Below are positions 1 through 9,561 of a stretch of DNA of 38,155 nt, piece by piece; position 1 is the first letter of the stretch, and every line of letters begins with the position of its first letter. The translations under genes and the position numbers were made by a program. The notes under the pieces were generated by a model that was given only the letters and a program-made list of their open reading frames with translations, made no database searches and had not been told where the DNA came from. Source of the stretch: Thiotrichales bacterium (GTDB taxonomy: Bacteria > Pseudomonadota > Gammaproteobacteria > GCF-002020875); contig JABHVM010000003.1 of the NCBI GenBank assembly GCA_018658305.1, forward strand, positions 1 through 38,155, read 5' to 3'.

Positions 1-1
1 A

Positions 2-151
2 GTATACATAACAGACTACAAAATAGATGTGTTATTTAATAATGGCAGAAAAGGAATTGCAGATTTAGCACCTGAATATGTATATTTCCAAGCATTTAAA
101 AATGAAGAAAAATTAAAACCACAATTTAAAGAATGGGGCTATATATTCTAA
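2..151 (+). CDS. C-terminal part of a small protein, possibly DUF2442-like (5'-truncated by the window edge)
   Basis: Frame starting at base 2 reads VYITDYKIDVLFNNGRKGIADLAPEYVYFQAFKNEEKLKPQFKEWGYIF*. It is open from the window edge to TAA at 149-151. The pattern resembles DUF2442 proteins (..V.F.dG..G..DL..). It is absent from the ORF track because its start lies outside the window. Confidence 0.55.
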   Translation, partial: VYITDYKIDVLFNNGRKGIADLAPEYVYFQAFKNEEKLKPQFKEWGYIF

Positions 152-305
152 CGCGTGCGTTGGCAGGGCTGCGCGCCTGTCGCCCAGATTCTCACCCTGC
201 CTCCGGCACGGAGGCAATCCATTCGACGAGGACGATTTGACAGTATAATATGCAACAAGTTACAATTACACGGATCAAATGCGCCTGTCAACGCAGGCGT
301 TATGT
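147..305 (+). other. attC: Probable integron attC recombination site
   Basis: Left arm TAACGCGTGCGTTGGCAGG (149-167) is complementary to right arm CCTGTCAACGCAGGCGTTA (284-302) at 17 of 19 positions. The left end has TCTAAC (R''-like) and the right end GCGTTATGT (R'-like). The preceding ORF stop lies inside the left box and a new ORF begins 25 nt after the right box. Confidence 0.7.
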
Positions 306-326
306 TTTACATAAATAAGGAATAAA

Positions 327-2060
327 ATGTCAAAACTCAATGTAGATCAAAAAACAATATTTGACCTGTTGTCGGATAAAAAAGCCGACTTCCTTATCCC
401 AGATTATCAGCGCCCATATGCTTGGGATGAAGAGCAATGCCAAACACTTTGGGATGACCTTTTTACATTTTCATTCCCTAATAATAATTACGAGGAATTT
501 GATAAAAACGATGAGTATTTTCTTGGAACGATTGTTACGTTCAAAAATGATAAGACACAATCGGAAGTTATAGACGGACAACAGCGACTGACTACGATAA
601 TGCTTATTTTGCGTGCATTCTATGACAAGTTTGCTCATATGCAGGATACCAATTCTAAACAAACGCGTGGTCGTATTGAGAAATGCATATGGAAAACTGA
701 TGAATTTGGTAGCGCAGATAAATTAACATTAAAAATAGACTCGGAAGTTGCTACAGATAAGGATAAGTATGAATTTCTTGATTTATTGAAGACTGGCACA
801 CTGAAACTTGGAAGCAAAAGTCAATATATTAATAACTATAAATTCTTTGAGGAGAAAATTGAAGAGTTTTTACAAGGGTTTGCTAGCTACTTTCCATATT
901 TTCCAGCAAGAATTTTGGGGAATTGTATTCTCCTGCCGATAGAAGCTGAGTCGCAAGACACCGCGCTCAGGATTTTTTCAACTCTCAATGATCGTGGGCT
1001 TCCCCTAGCTGATGCAGACATATTCAAAGCGCAGTTCTATAAATATTATAGTGACAAAGATAAAAAAGATGACTTTATTTCTGAGTGGAAAACACTTGAG
1101 GAAATTACAAGTTCAGTTTTTTATTTAAATGCTGGCTCACCAATGGATGAAATTTTTGCCCGTTACATGTATTTCTTACGCGCCAAAGAAGGAAACAAAA
1201 GTACCACTACAGAGGCATTGCGCAAATTCTATGAGCGTAATAAATATCAATATCTTCATAAACCTGAGACCATTCCCAATATAAAATTACTAGCCTTATT
1301 CTGGAAAAGCATTTCAAATCAAGATAATCAGAGATTTACCAACTCTATTCTTAAGAAACTATTTGTTTTGACTTACGCACCTAATGGCATGTGGCAAAAT
1401 ATAGTTTCAGTATATTTTCTTCACAATAAATTACCTGACGGAGCTTTAGAAGAAACTGAATTCAGTTTCTTCTTAGATAGAATTACTGCCTTCATTTATG
1501 CGTATGCCATAACAAATCCGGGGGTTAATGCTTTGCGGACACCTATATATGACGAAATGATCAATATTGTAAATGGAGTAAAAGTTACATTTGAAAAATA
1601 TAAATTTAATGAAAGCCAAGCCAGATCATTCTTCGATAATTACAAATTCACAAACCAGCGCAATATAACGCGTTCTGTGATCACATGGTACGCCCACACA
1701 TTTTCCGAACAAAACCTTCTTGATTTTAATGAGATATTTCATTTGGAGCACATTTACTCCAAGAAAAGACAGGAAATGGAAGAAGGCTTAGAGAATACGA
1801 CAGCTATTGAATCACTTGGGAATAAGATTTTACTTGAAGGAAGTATTAATATCCGAGCATCTGATTATCGGTTTGAAGATAAAAAAAATATATATAGCGG
1901 AGAACAGCGGCGTGGGGAAAATAAAGAGCCTAGTAAAATCTTGGAAATAGCGGAACTCATTAGCTTTGATGAATTTGAAGAGAAGCAAATAGTTGATCGT
2001 AATAAGAAAATTTTAGATAAATTCTTTGCTTTTCTACAGAGAGAACATTTAATAGCATAA
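327..2060 (+). CDS. DUF262/DUF1524 (GmrSD-like) protein, putative modification-dependent restriction endonuclease
   Basis: 577 aa. DUF262 motifs IPDYQRPYAWDEEQ and DGQQRLTT; C-terminal DUF1524 HNH-like HLEHIYSKK and SLGNKILLEGSINIRASDYRFEDKK. AAGGAAT RBS just upstream. Confidence 0.85.
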   Translation: MSKLNVDQKTIFDLLSDKKADFLIPDYQRPYAWDEEQCQTLWDDLFTFSFPNNNYEEFDKNDEYFLGTIVTFKNDKTQSEVIDGQQRLTTIMLILRAFYDKFAHMQDTNSKQTRGRIEKCIWKTDEFGSADKLTLKIDSEVATDKDKYEFLDLLKTGTLKLGSKSQYINNYKFFEEKIEEFLQGFASYFPYFPARILGNCILLPIEAESQDTALRIFSTLNDRGLPLADADIFKAQFYKYYSDKDKKDDFISEWKTLEEITSSVFYLNAGSPMDEIFARYMYFLRAKEGNKSTTTEALRKFYERNKYQYLHKPETIPNIKLLALFWKSISNQDNQRFTNSILKKLFVLTYAPNGMWQNIVSVYFLHNKLPDGALEETEFSFFLDRITAFIYAYAITNPGVNALRTPIYDEMINIVNGVKVTFEKYKFNESQARSFFDNYKFTNQRNITRSVITWYAHTFSEQNLLDFNEIFHLEHIYSKKRQEMEEGLENTTAIESLGNKILLEGSINIRASDYRFEDKKNIYSGEQRRGENKEPSKILEIAELISFDEFEEKQIVDRNKKILDKFFAFLQREHLIA

Positions 2061-2079
2061 CAAAAACATGGGATAGAAT

Positions 2080-2241
2080 ATGCCTGAAATAGAAACCCAA
2101 AGATTGAATCAAAAGAAGAGATAACAAAACATCAAGAATATGCTGCAGCTACTTTTAAGAAAGATAAGCGGATAAATATACGTATTGCAAGTCGAGATCT
2201 TACAATGATTCAAAAACATGCAGCTGACAAACACCGAACCA
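2080..2241 (+). pseudogene. Remnant of a ribbon-helix-helix/CopG-type antitoxin (frameshifted and 3'-degraded)
   Basis: ATG at 2080 reads MPEIETQ, then a +/-1 shift gives PKIESKEEITKHQEYAAATFKKDKRINIRIASRDLTMIQKHAADKHRTIYSL. This resembles CopG-type antitoxins (xINIRIxxxDLxxIqxxA). The expected conserved C-terminal 'YQTLISSILHKY' is lost. Confidence 0.5.
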
Positions 2242-2262
2242 TTTATAGTTTAAAATATAGTT

Positions 2263-3348
2263 ATGGAACAACATAAAAAATCGGCTGAATTAAAACGACA
2301 GATTAGAGAGTTGGCTACTGAGTTTGGATTTTCTGGTTTTGGAGTTGCTGATTGCGATCTCACTCAACACGAAGATGCTTTCCAGAAGTGGTGTGAACAA
2401 GGATTTTATGGTGAGATGGAGTATATGGTGCGCCATGGAAGTAAACGGAGTCGTCCTGCTGAACTAATTCCAGATACGATATCTATCCTATCTTTTCGGA
2501 TGGAGTATCTTCCAAATGGCGCTGCCGATTCTTGGGAGACCATGCAAAATAGAGAGAAGGCATTCATTTCGCGCTATGCGTTAGGGCGAGACTACCACAA
2601 GATGATGCGCCAGCGGCTGGCTAAGTTAGCAAAAAAAATTGGAGAGTTAATTGGTCCATTCGGAAATAGAGTATTTGTAGATAGCGCCCCTGTACTGGAA
2701 CGAGGCATTGCGGAGCGTAGTGGAGTTGGATGGATCGGTAAACATACTAACCTTATTGAAGAGAGAAGTGGCTCTTGGTTTTTTCTCGGAGAGATATATA
2801 CTGACTTATCCATAGAGCCAGATCAAGCTGCAAGTAATCACTGCGGAAGTTGTAGTAGTTGCATTACTGCCTGCCCTACTGCTGCTATTATCTCCCCCTA
2901 TCAACTGGATGCACGGCGCTGTATCTCTTACTTGACTATAGAGTTAAAGGGATCAATTCCAGTAGAGTTTCGCAAAGCGATTGGAAACCGCATTTACGGC
3001 TGTGATGATTGTCAACTAGTGTGCCCCTGGAATAGATTCGCAGAGCCTAGCAGTGAGAGTGATTTCAAGGTGAGAAATGGGTTAGATAGTCCAGACTTAA
3101 TAGAACTTTTTGAGTGGAGTGAGGAGGAGTTTATGAAAAAACTAGAGGGCTCTCCAATAAGGCGTATAGGCCATGAACGCTGGTTGCGCAATATTTCAGT
3201 TGCATTGGGTAATGGTAGAGAAACCCCTCAAGCAGTAACTGCGCTTAAAGGGAGATCTAACCACGAATCTGCTGTAGTTAGAGAGCATATTCAATGGGCT
3301 CTAAGCCAGTATAAAGTGCGTTCGGTAGTACTCCATCTCAGCAATTGA
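2263..3348 (+). CDS. queG: Epoxyqueuosine reductase QueG
   Basis: 361 aa with two 4Fe-4S motifs ([16 protein letters not shown] and [13 protein letters not shown]) and [27 protein letters not shown]. Confidence 0.95.
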   Translation: MEQHKKSAELKRQIRELATEFGFSGFGVADCDLTQHEDAFQKWCEQGFYGEMEYMVRHGSKRSRPAELIPDTISILSFRMEYLPNGAADSWETMQNREKAFISRYALGRDYHKMMRQRLAKLAKKIGELIGPFGNRVFVDSAPVLERGIAERSGVGWIGKHTNLIEERSGSWFFLGEIYTDLSIEPDQAASNHCGSCSSCITACPTAAIISPYQLDARRCISYLTIELKGSIPVEFRKAIGNRIYGCDDCQLVCPWNRFAEPSSESDFKVRNGLDSPDLIELFEWSEEEFMKKLEGSPIRRIGHERWLRNISVALGNGRETPQAVTALKGRSNHESAVVREHIQWALSQYKVRSVVLHLSN

Positions 3349-3843
3349 CTCTTTAATATCAGCTAATGCCGTATGTGCGCCATGCTTTTTAAAACCATCA
3401 TACAGATCTGGCTTCCACCGTTTCGCAAGCTCTTTGAGGGTACTTACATCTAAATTTCTATAGTGAAAAAAATGTTTTAGCTCTGGCATTTCACGCGCCA
3501 TAAAACGACGATCTTGACAGATGCTATTGCCACACATTGGAGAAGATCGTTCTGGAACATAGCGTTTTACAAATTCTAGGGTCTTCAACTCTGCCTCACG
3601 CATAGAGACTCCCTCGCTACGCATTCTATCTATAAGCCCAGACTCACCATGAGTTTTCGTATTCCACTCATCCATTCCATCGATTATCTCATCTGGTTGA
3701 CTGATCGCAAAGACCGGGCCTTCCTCTAGAACTTTAAGATCAGAGTCGGTCACTATTGTTGCGATCTCAATTATTGTGTCACTCTCTGGGATCAATCCTG
3801 TCATCTCCAGATCCACCCAAATTAAATTATTTTCATTCACCAT
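3301..3843 (-). CDS. orn: Oligoribonuclease
   Basis: 180 aa, DEDDh exonuclease: [76 protein letters not shown]. Confidence 0.97.
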   Translation of the reverse strand: MVNENNLIWVDLEMTGLIPESDTIIEIATIVTDSDLKVLEEGPVFAISQPDEIIDGMDEWNTKTHGESGLIDRMRSEGVSMREAELKTLEFVKRYVPERSSPMCGNSICQDRRFMAREMPELKHFFHYRNLDVSTLKELAKRWKPDLYDGFKKHGAHTALADIKESIAEMEYYRTHFILA

Positions 3844-3946
3844 TTTATTACTCTCGCATTTGCCTGTATGATTACCATATTAAGATACTCTTAACTTTAA
3901 CACAATTTTAAACGATACATTACCAAGACTACATTATCAATATATT

Positions 3947-5215
3947 ATGAATTCACAATTTATCACCCCTCAACTATTCAGTTATCTCTTTATCTTTATG
4001 GTTCTTCTTAATCTGTTAATTGAGTGGTGGCTCTCTAAACGCCAGGTCAACTCAGTTGTAAGTCAGAGCGGCACGGTTCCAGACCACTTTAGGGAAACTC
4101 TAAGTATAGAGGATCATCAGAAAGCAGCTAGTTACACTACCGCAAAGCAACGCATTGGACAGCTTGAGATGGCGTATGGAGTTATCTTGCTATTTGCTTG
4201 GACTATTAATGGTGGAATGGAGCTACTTAACCAACTCTGGCTTAGTAGCAATATTGATCCTCTATTTGCTGGAGTTGGCTTTATCTTCTCTTTTATATTT
4301 ATCAGCTCTCTGCTCGGTATCCCATTCGCAATCTACAACACCTTTTTCCTTGAGTCTAAATTCGGCTTTAACAAAACTACGATTACAACTTTTATAACAG
4401 ATACTGCTAAGAGCATCTTACTCTCTATACTACTTGGTGCACCGCTAATATGGGTGATTCTCTGGCTGATGGATGGTGCTGGTGAACTATGGTGGTTTAA
4501 GGTCTGGGCTGTATGGATGGGATTTACCCTGTTAATGCTCTGGGCATGGCCAACTTTTCTTGCCCCACTATTCAATAAATTTACTCCATTAGATAATAGT
4601 GAACTCAATACAAAAATAGAGAACCTGCTAAAGAGTGCTGGTTTTGTGAGTAATGGTATTTTTATTATGGATGGATCTAAACGATCAGGACATGGCAATG
4701 CTTACTTTACAGGTCTTGGTGAAAAGAGGCGCATTGTATTTTACGACACTCTGCTAGAGAGTCTTAGTGATGAGGAGATTCTTGCAGTGCTTGCTCATGA
4801 GCTTGGACACTTTAAAAATGGACACATTAAGAAACGCTTAATAGTAAGTGCAACAATGTCTCTGTTAGCACTAGCTCTACTTGGCTGGCTAATTGGTGAG
4901 GAGTGGTTCTATCAAGGGTTAGGAGTAACCACTCCATCCACCCACACTGCGCTGGTACTGTTTCTACTTGCCTCTCCTGCATTCTCTTTTTGGGTGCAGC
5001 CAGTGATGGCAGCATACTCTAGAAAACATGAGTTTGAGGCAGACGAATTCGCTGCTGAGAGTAGCGATCCTAAATACCTAATTAGTGCCCTAGTCGCTAT
5101 GTATAGAGAAAACGCGGCAACAGTTACCCCAGATCAGTTATACTCTGCCTATCATGATTCACACCCACCTGCTCCTGTGCGTATTGCTCACCTTGCAGAA
5201 CTCAAAAATAGTTAA
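3947..5215 (+). CDS. M48-family zinc metallopeptidase (Ste24-like CAAX protease)
   Basis: 422 aa polytopic protein; HEXXH motif in LAHELGHFKNGH; FEADEFAA third zinc-ligand motif; SDSHPP-like region (AYHDSHPPAPVRI). Confidence 0.92.
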   Translation: MNSQFITPQLFSYLFIFMVLLNLLIEWWLSKRQVNSVVSQSGTVPDHFRETLSIEDHQKAASYTTAKQRIGQLEMAYGVILLFAWTINGGMELLNQLWLSSNIDPLFAGVGFIFSFIFISSLLGIPFAIYNTFFLESKFGFNKTTITTFITDTAKSILLSILLGAPLIWVILWLMDGAGELWWFKVWAVWMGFTLLMLWAWPTFLAPLFNKFTPLDNSELNTKIENLLKSAGFVSNGIFIMDGSKRSGHGNAYFTGLGEKRRIVFYDTLLESLSDEEILAVLAHELGHFKNGHIKKRLIVSATMSLLALALLGWLIGEEWFYQGLGVTTPSTHTALVLFLLASPAFSFWVQPVMAAYSRKHEFEADEFAAESSDPKYLISALVAMYRENAATVTPDQLYSAYHDSHPPAPVRIAHLAELKNS

Positions 5216-5253
5216 ATTTTAAACTATTTTTTAAACTATTGGAAAACATATAT

Positions 5254-5544
5254 ATGAAAACTAAAAAACTAATTGCTCCACTACTCTTCACATCTCTACT
5301 CCCAATCACTCTGCAAGCAGCAGATCTTGATAATGGTAAAGAGCTGCATGATGCAGAGTGTCTACGCTGTCACGGTACAGAGCCATACACCAAAGATGGA
5401 AGAGCTGTAGAAAGCTACTCTGCTCTTAGCCGTCGCATAAGTATGTGCATCAGTATGACTGGTGCTGGTGCTGAGTGGTTTCCAGAGGATCAGGAAGATG
5501 TGTTAGAACATTTAAATGCAGCTTACTACCACTTCAAAAAATAG
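5254..5544 (+). CDS. Periplasmic c-type cytochrome, single heme
   Basis: ORF 5239-5544, likely start ATG 5254. Signal peptide MKTKKLIAPLLFTSLLPITLQA; CXXCH motif CLRCH; C-terminal Met region. Confidence 0.85.
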   Translation: MKTKKLIAPLLFTSLLPITLQAADLDNGKELHDAECLRCHGTEPYTKDGRAVESYSALSRRISMCISMTGAGAEWFPEDQEDVLEHLNAAYYHFKK

Positions 5545-5547
5545 ATA

Positions 5548-6456
5548 GTGCGCGGGCAAATTATAACCCGCAGCGGTGATCGTCTCTTAGTTGAGATAAG
5601 AGACAAAATTTTACGCTGCGCTCAACGTAAAAAACTTCCACCCTTAACTGTCGGAGATTGGGTTACAGTAGAGCAAGATTCAGCCTCTACTAACGAGGGT
5701 GTTATAACCGAGTTAGAAGAGCGCTCTACTCTACTTAGCCGCCCAGATCCATTTAACCAACGACGCAAGCCAATAGCAAGCAATATAGATCAGCTGCTAT
5801 TAGTAACAGCTTCAGAACCTGGAATTGATCAGTTGCAGATCGACAGAATTATCGTAGCGGCTGAGGCAAGTTCTATACCTCTGAGTATTGTTATAAATAA
5901 AGTTGACCTTCTAAGCCAAGATCAACGCAACAGTTTAAAAGATAAACTGAAACATTACCAAGAGATTGGATACCCTCTAATTTGGATATCAACTCTGATG
6001 AGTAAAGATGGTGAAGATGATATTGAGCAGCTTAAACAGCAACTAGATGGCAGGTGTAGCGTTTTAGTGGGTCCATCTGGTGGAGGAAAATCATCCATAA
6101 TAAAAACTCTACTTCCAGATGGAGCAGAGTCAAACAAGATAGCTGTTGGTGAACTAGCACGCAGCATCAAACAGGGGAAGCATACTACCAGCGTATCTAC
6201 TCTCTACCACCTTAATGGGTATAGTGAAGAGACATCTATAATAGACTCACCTGGAGTGCGTGAGTTTGGGGTGTGGGATCTAGATGAGAATACTATTCGT
6301 GGTGGTTTTAGAGAGTTTGATCTATATCTAGATCAGTGCCGTTTTAGTAACTGTCGCCATCTAAGCGAGCCGGGGTGTGCTGTAAGTAAGGCTGTCGATA
6401 ACGGTGAGATATCGACAAATAGGTTAGAGAGTTATCGAGGGCTACTAGAGGAGTAA
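5548..6456 (+). CDS. rsgA: Ribosome small-subunit-dependent GTPase A
   Basis: 302 aa, GTG start. Circularly permuted GTPase motifs NKVDLL, GPSGGGKSSIIKTLLP, DSPGVREFG; zinc motif CRFSNCRHLSEPGCAV. Confidence 0.95.
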   Translation: MRGQIITRSGDRLLVEIRDKILRCAQRKKLPPLTVGDWVTVEQDSASTNEGVITELEERSTLLSRPDPFNQRRKPIASNIDQLLLVTASEPGIDQLQIDRIIVAAEASSIPLSIVINKVDLLSQDQRNSLKDKLKHYQEIGYPLIWISTLMSKDGEDDIEQLKQQLDGRCSVLVGPSGGGKSSIIKTLLPDGAESNKIAVGELARSIKQGKHTTSVSTLYHLNGYSEETSIIDSPGVREFGVWDLDENTIRGGFREFDLYLDQCRFSNCRHLSEPGCAVSKAVDNGEISTNRLESYRGLLEE

Positions 6457-6467
6457 GAGCCAATTAA

Positions 6468-7055
6468 TTAATAATCTCTCCGTCCATTTATAGCGTGACT
6501 CAGGGTTCCGCTATCGACATACTCTAACTCACCACCTAACGGAACCCCGTGAGCAATACGACTACTTTTTATATCCTTACTGCGAGCCATCTCACTAATA
6601 AAATGTGCCGTAGCCTCTCCCTCAACAGTTGTGTTAGTAGCTAATATAATCTCCGTTACCGTGCCATTTGCTAGACGCTGCTCCAGCAGATCTAACCCCA
6701 ACTCTGCTGGGCCAACTCCATCAATAGGGGAAAGATGTCCCATTAATACAAAATAGCGTCCTCTATAACTAGCAGACTGTTCCAGTGCAAGCACATCCAT
6801 TGGTCCTTCAACTATGCAGAGTAGTGCCTCATCTCGCCTGGGATCTGCACACTCTCTACAAAGCTCGCTCTCACTCAAAGTACGACAACTTTTACAATTA
6901 CCGATCTTATCTACTGCCTCACTAATAGTGCGAGCAATTTCACGCCCTCCCCCTCTATTGCGCTCTAGCAAGTGATACGCCATTCTCTGTGCTGACTTAG
7001 GACCTACCCCTGGCAGACACTGTAGAGATTCTATTAACTCTTGGATTAGCGCCAT
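6468..7055 (-). CDS. recR: Recombination mediator RecR
   Basis: 195 aa. [24 protein letters not shown], Cys4 zinc motif, Toprim [40 protein letters not shown]. Confidence 0.97.
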   Translation of the reverse strand: MALIQELIESLQCLPGVGPKSAQRMAYHLLERNRGGGREIARTISEAVDKIGNCKSCRTLSESELCRECADPRRDEALLCIVEGPMDVLALEQSASYRGRYFVLMGHLSPIDGVGPAELGLDLLEQRLANGTVTEIILATNTTVEGEATAHFISEMARSKDIKSSRIAHGVPLGGELEYVDSGTLSHAINGRRDY

Positions 7056-7059
7056 ACAG

Positions 7060-7380
7060 CTAGAATGGAAGTTTCATTCCACCAGGGAGAGAGAGACCTG
7101 ATGTCATATCTGTCATCATACCTCTATTCTTATCTTCTATTTTGTGCACCACATCATTAATTGCTGCCGCAATCAGATCCTCCAACATATCTTTATCATC
7201 ATCTAATAGAGAGTCATCTATCTCAAGCTTTATCACTTCGTGACGGCCTGTCATTTTTATCTTGACTAAACCACCACCAGATTGTCCATCAAATTTACTT
7301 GCGGCAAGATCCTCTTGTGCTTTTTTCATATCTTCTTGTACTTTCTGTGCTTTCTGCATCAGACCGCCTAAACCTTTCAT
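7060..7380 (-). CDS. ybaB: YbaB/EbfC-family nucleoid-associated protein
   Basis: 106 aa, [25 protein letters not shown]...[12 protein letters not shown]; located between dnaX and recR. Confidence 0.95.
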   Translation of the reverse strand: MKGLGGLMQKAQKVQEDMKKAQEDLAASKFDGQSGGGLVKIKMTGRHEVIKLEIDDSLLDDDKDMLEDLIAAAINDVVHKIEDKNRGMMTDMTSGLSLPGGMKLPF

Positions 7381-7413
7381 ATATAGCTCCTAACTAACTT
7401 AATGTGACTTAAC

Positions 7414-9021
7414 TTAACTTGACTTCATTGACCCCTCAACCACCGAACCTCCAAAGGTTGAGAGCATAGATTGAAACTCTCCACTCTGCTGAAGCTCACT
7501 CTCTACTCTATTTTGAGCTTGCTCAGCTCGACTTTCAGCTTTTTGAGCTGGAGTATCTACAGCATCATCTCCAACTTTTATAGAGATAGCTATATCTTTT
7601 TCTAGATATTTCCCTAAAGCACCTTTAATACGCTCTCTACATTGATCATTTAAAAATGCTTCACTATTAACAGGAATTTTTAGAGTTACTTTCCCATTTT
7701 CATAACTTTTCAACACACTATTCAGTAGCAGCTGTCCAGCCATTCCACGAACATTCAACTGCTTAACTATCTGCTCCCAATTATCAGCAGTTAAATAGAT
7801 AGCCTCTGAAATATCTTCTGAAGGCTCTACTGCACCCTTTACTACTGATAAAGCAGGAGTGGTAGCATCTAAAGTTTTTGGTTGTACTGGAGTTTTTGGT
7901 TGTACTGGAGCTTGAGATTGAATGGGAGTGGCAGTAGAGGCTGGGCGAAATGCTAACATTCGCAGCAGAACCATCTCTAATCCACTACGAGGATTAGCAG
8001 CTAGAGGAAGATCTTTTCTTCCAATAAGTGCGATTTGATAGAAGAGCTGTAGATCTTCTGCACTTATCTGTTTTGCTAACTCAACCCACTCCTCTTCTAT
8101 ACCTCTATCTGCAGCAACTTCAGGAACCTGTTGCAACAGAGCCAATTGATGAAGCACTCCTATCAACTCTATTAACACCGCACTAAAGTCTGCCGCCTTT
8201 TTACTCAACTCCTCTACGCTATTTAAGAGAGCAGCTCCATCTTGGGCAGTGAGTGCTTGCACAATCTCCAGAAGATGGCGCTGCTCTATCGTTCCCAACA
8301 TTGCCGCAACTTCATCTTCACGCAATACCCCTCCACCAAAAGCTATAGCTTGATCTAGCAGACTTAAAGCATCTCGCATACTCCCCTCTGCAGCTCGTGC
8401 AATAGGGGGAAGTGTATTACCACTACTCTCCACTCCCTCTCGCTGCAACAGCTCAGCAAGGTACTCTTGGATACGCTGTTGAGGAATACTTTTTAGATTA
8501 AACTGTAGACAGCGCGAACGAATAGTAACTGGTAATTTTTGAGGGTCAGTAGTTGCAAGAAGAAATTTAACATGTGGAGGTGGCTCCTCCAGAGTCTTCA
8601 GTAGTGCATTGAAGCTATGGTTAGAGAACATATGCACCTCATCTATAAGATAGACCTTGTAACGCCCTTTAGTTGGCATATACTGTACATTATCTAAAAG
8701 ATCTCGCGTCTCTTCAACTTTAGTACGAGATGCCGCATCAACCTCTATGAGATCTACAAAACGCCCATCATCAATTTCAACGCAGGCAGAGCATTCACCA
8801 CAGGGAGTTGAAGTTACACCATTGGTTTCACAGTTTAAAGATTTAGCAAATATTCGTGCAATTGTGGTTTTACCAACTCCACGGGTTCCAGTAAAAAGAT
8901 ATGCGTGGTGAAGCTGATCACGATCCAGGGCATTGACTAAGGTCTGTAGTACATGCTCTTGCCCCACCATCTCACTAAAAGTGTGAGGACGCCATTTTCG
9001 TGCGAGAACCTGATAAGACAT
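7414..9021 (-). CDS. dnaX: DNA polymerase III tau/gamma subunit
   Basis: 535 aa. YQVLARKWRPHTFSEMVGQEHVLQTL, Walker A GTRGVGKTTIARIFAKSLNC, IDEVHMFSNHSFNALLKTLEEPP. Confidence 0.97.
   Translation of the reverse strand: MSYQVLARKWRPHTFSEMVGQEHVLQTLVNALDRDQLHHAYLFTGTRGVGKTTIARIFAKSLNCETNGVTSTPCGECSACVEIDDGRFVDLIEVDAASRTKVEETRDLLDNVQYMPTKGRYKVYLIDEVHMFSNHSFNALLKTLEEPPPHVKFLLATTDPQKLPVTIRSRCLQFNLKSIPQQRIQEYLAELLQREGVESSGNTLPPIARAAEGSMRDALSLLDQAIAFGGGVLREDEVAAMLGTIEQRHLLEIVQALTAQDGAALLNSVEELSKKAADFSAVLIELIGVLHQLALLQQVPEVAADRGIEEEWVELAKQISAEDLQLFYQIALIGRKDLPLAANPRSGLEMVLLRMLAFRPASTATPIQSQAPVQPKTPVQPKTLDATTPALSVVKGAVEPSEDISEAIYLTADNWEQIVKQLNVRGMAGQLLLNSVLKSYENGKVTLKIPVNSEAFLNDQCRERIKGALGKYLEKDIAISIKVGDDAVDTPAQKAESRAEQAQNRVESELQQSGEFQSMLSTFGGSVVEGSMKSS
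7873..7908 (-). repeat. Perfect 18-bp tandem duplication in the dnaX linker
   Basis: agtttttggttgtactgg x2; encodes PVQPKT-PVQPKT. Confidence 0.92.
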
Positions 9022-9063
9022 TAGTTGGAATCTATTTTCCTAAACTTTGGTAAATAATTAGAG

Positions 9064-9177
9064 TGGTCAACCGTATCAGCCACACCTCGGCACATGAGTC
9101 TGCTGCTGCCGCTGCTCCCTTCCAGGCCTGACGGGGTTCACAACATATCATTGCGAGGGGACCAATACGGTCGACCA
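9064..9177 (-). ncRNA. ffs: 4.5S signal recognition particle RNA (bacterial small SRP RNA)
   Basis: The minus strand contains GTCAGGCCTGGAAGGGAGCAGC, the SRP RNA domain IV core. The ends TGGTCGACCGTAT and ATACGGTTGACCAC pair as a closing stem. Location upstream of dnaX is typical. Confidence 0.93.
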
Positions 9178-9219
9178 TAAACTTGTTACAAAATTTGTTA
9201 CACAAAAATTGAGCGCAAA

Positions 9220-9486
9220 TTATAACCGATTCCTCTCAGCCCAAAGTAATTTTTTTGACTTAGATATTTTTTTCAATGCGAATTCAGCAATAGATGCTTC
9301 ACTTCTATTAGCAAACCTCTCTACCCCTAAAATCTTCAACGGTCTATTGATACGAGTAAACTTGGCTCCTTTACCCTTTTGATGCTGTATAAAACGGCGC
9401 TCTACATCATTAGAGATACCAGCATAGAGATAACCATTTTCACACTCCAACAGATAGAGAGCCCAAACTTGATTTAAGTTTGGCAT
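9220..9486 (-). CDS. GIY-YIG nuclease-family protein (YhbQ/URI type)
   Basis: WALYLLECENGYLYAGISNDVERRFIQHQKGKGAKFTR is a GIY-YIG domain. The ORF runs to 9564, but homology begins near the internal Met at 9486. Confidence 0.85.
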   Translation of the reverse strand: MPNLNQVWALYLLECENGYLYAGISNDVERRFIQHQKGKGAKFTRINRPLKILGVERFANRSEASIAEFALKKISKSKKLLWAERNRL

Positions 9487-9561
9487 AAGAGTGACATAAA
9501 ATTGATAGTTAGTAGCATATTTATAGTATAATTGATAACAGTGAGTAGATTTAAAAAATCT

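Noticed and set aside
2060-2270. Second attC site closing the GmrSD-like cassette (TAAC at 2057-2061 and 2134-2138, GTTATGG at 2260-2266)
   Set aside because: I could not find complementary arms comparable to those at 149-167/284-302; the short TAAC and GTTAT words alone are not evidence.
4333-4698. 121-aa minus-strand ORF within the M48 peptidase gene
   Set aside because: Shadow ORF antisense to a clearly recognised gene; no family resemblance.
7540-7565. Programmed -1 frameshift site in dnaX (A-rich 'ctcaaaaagctg')
   Set aside because: Only five A residues, and not the A-AAA-AAG heptamer in frame. No downstream hairpin was verified, so gamma production by frameshift is not supported.
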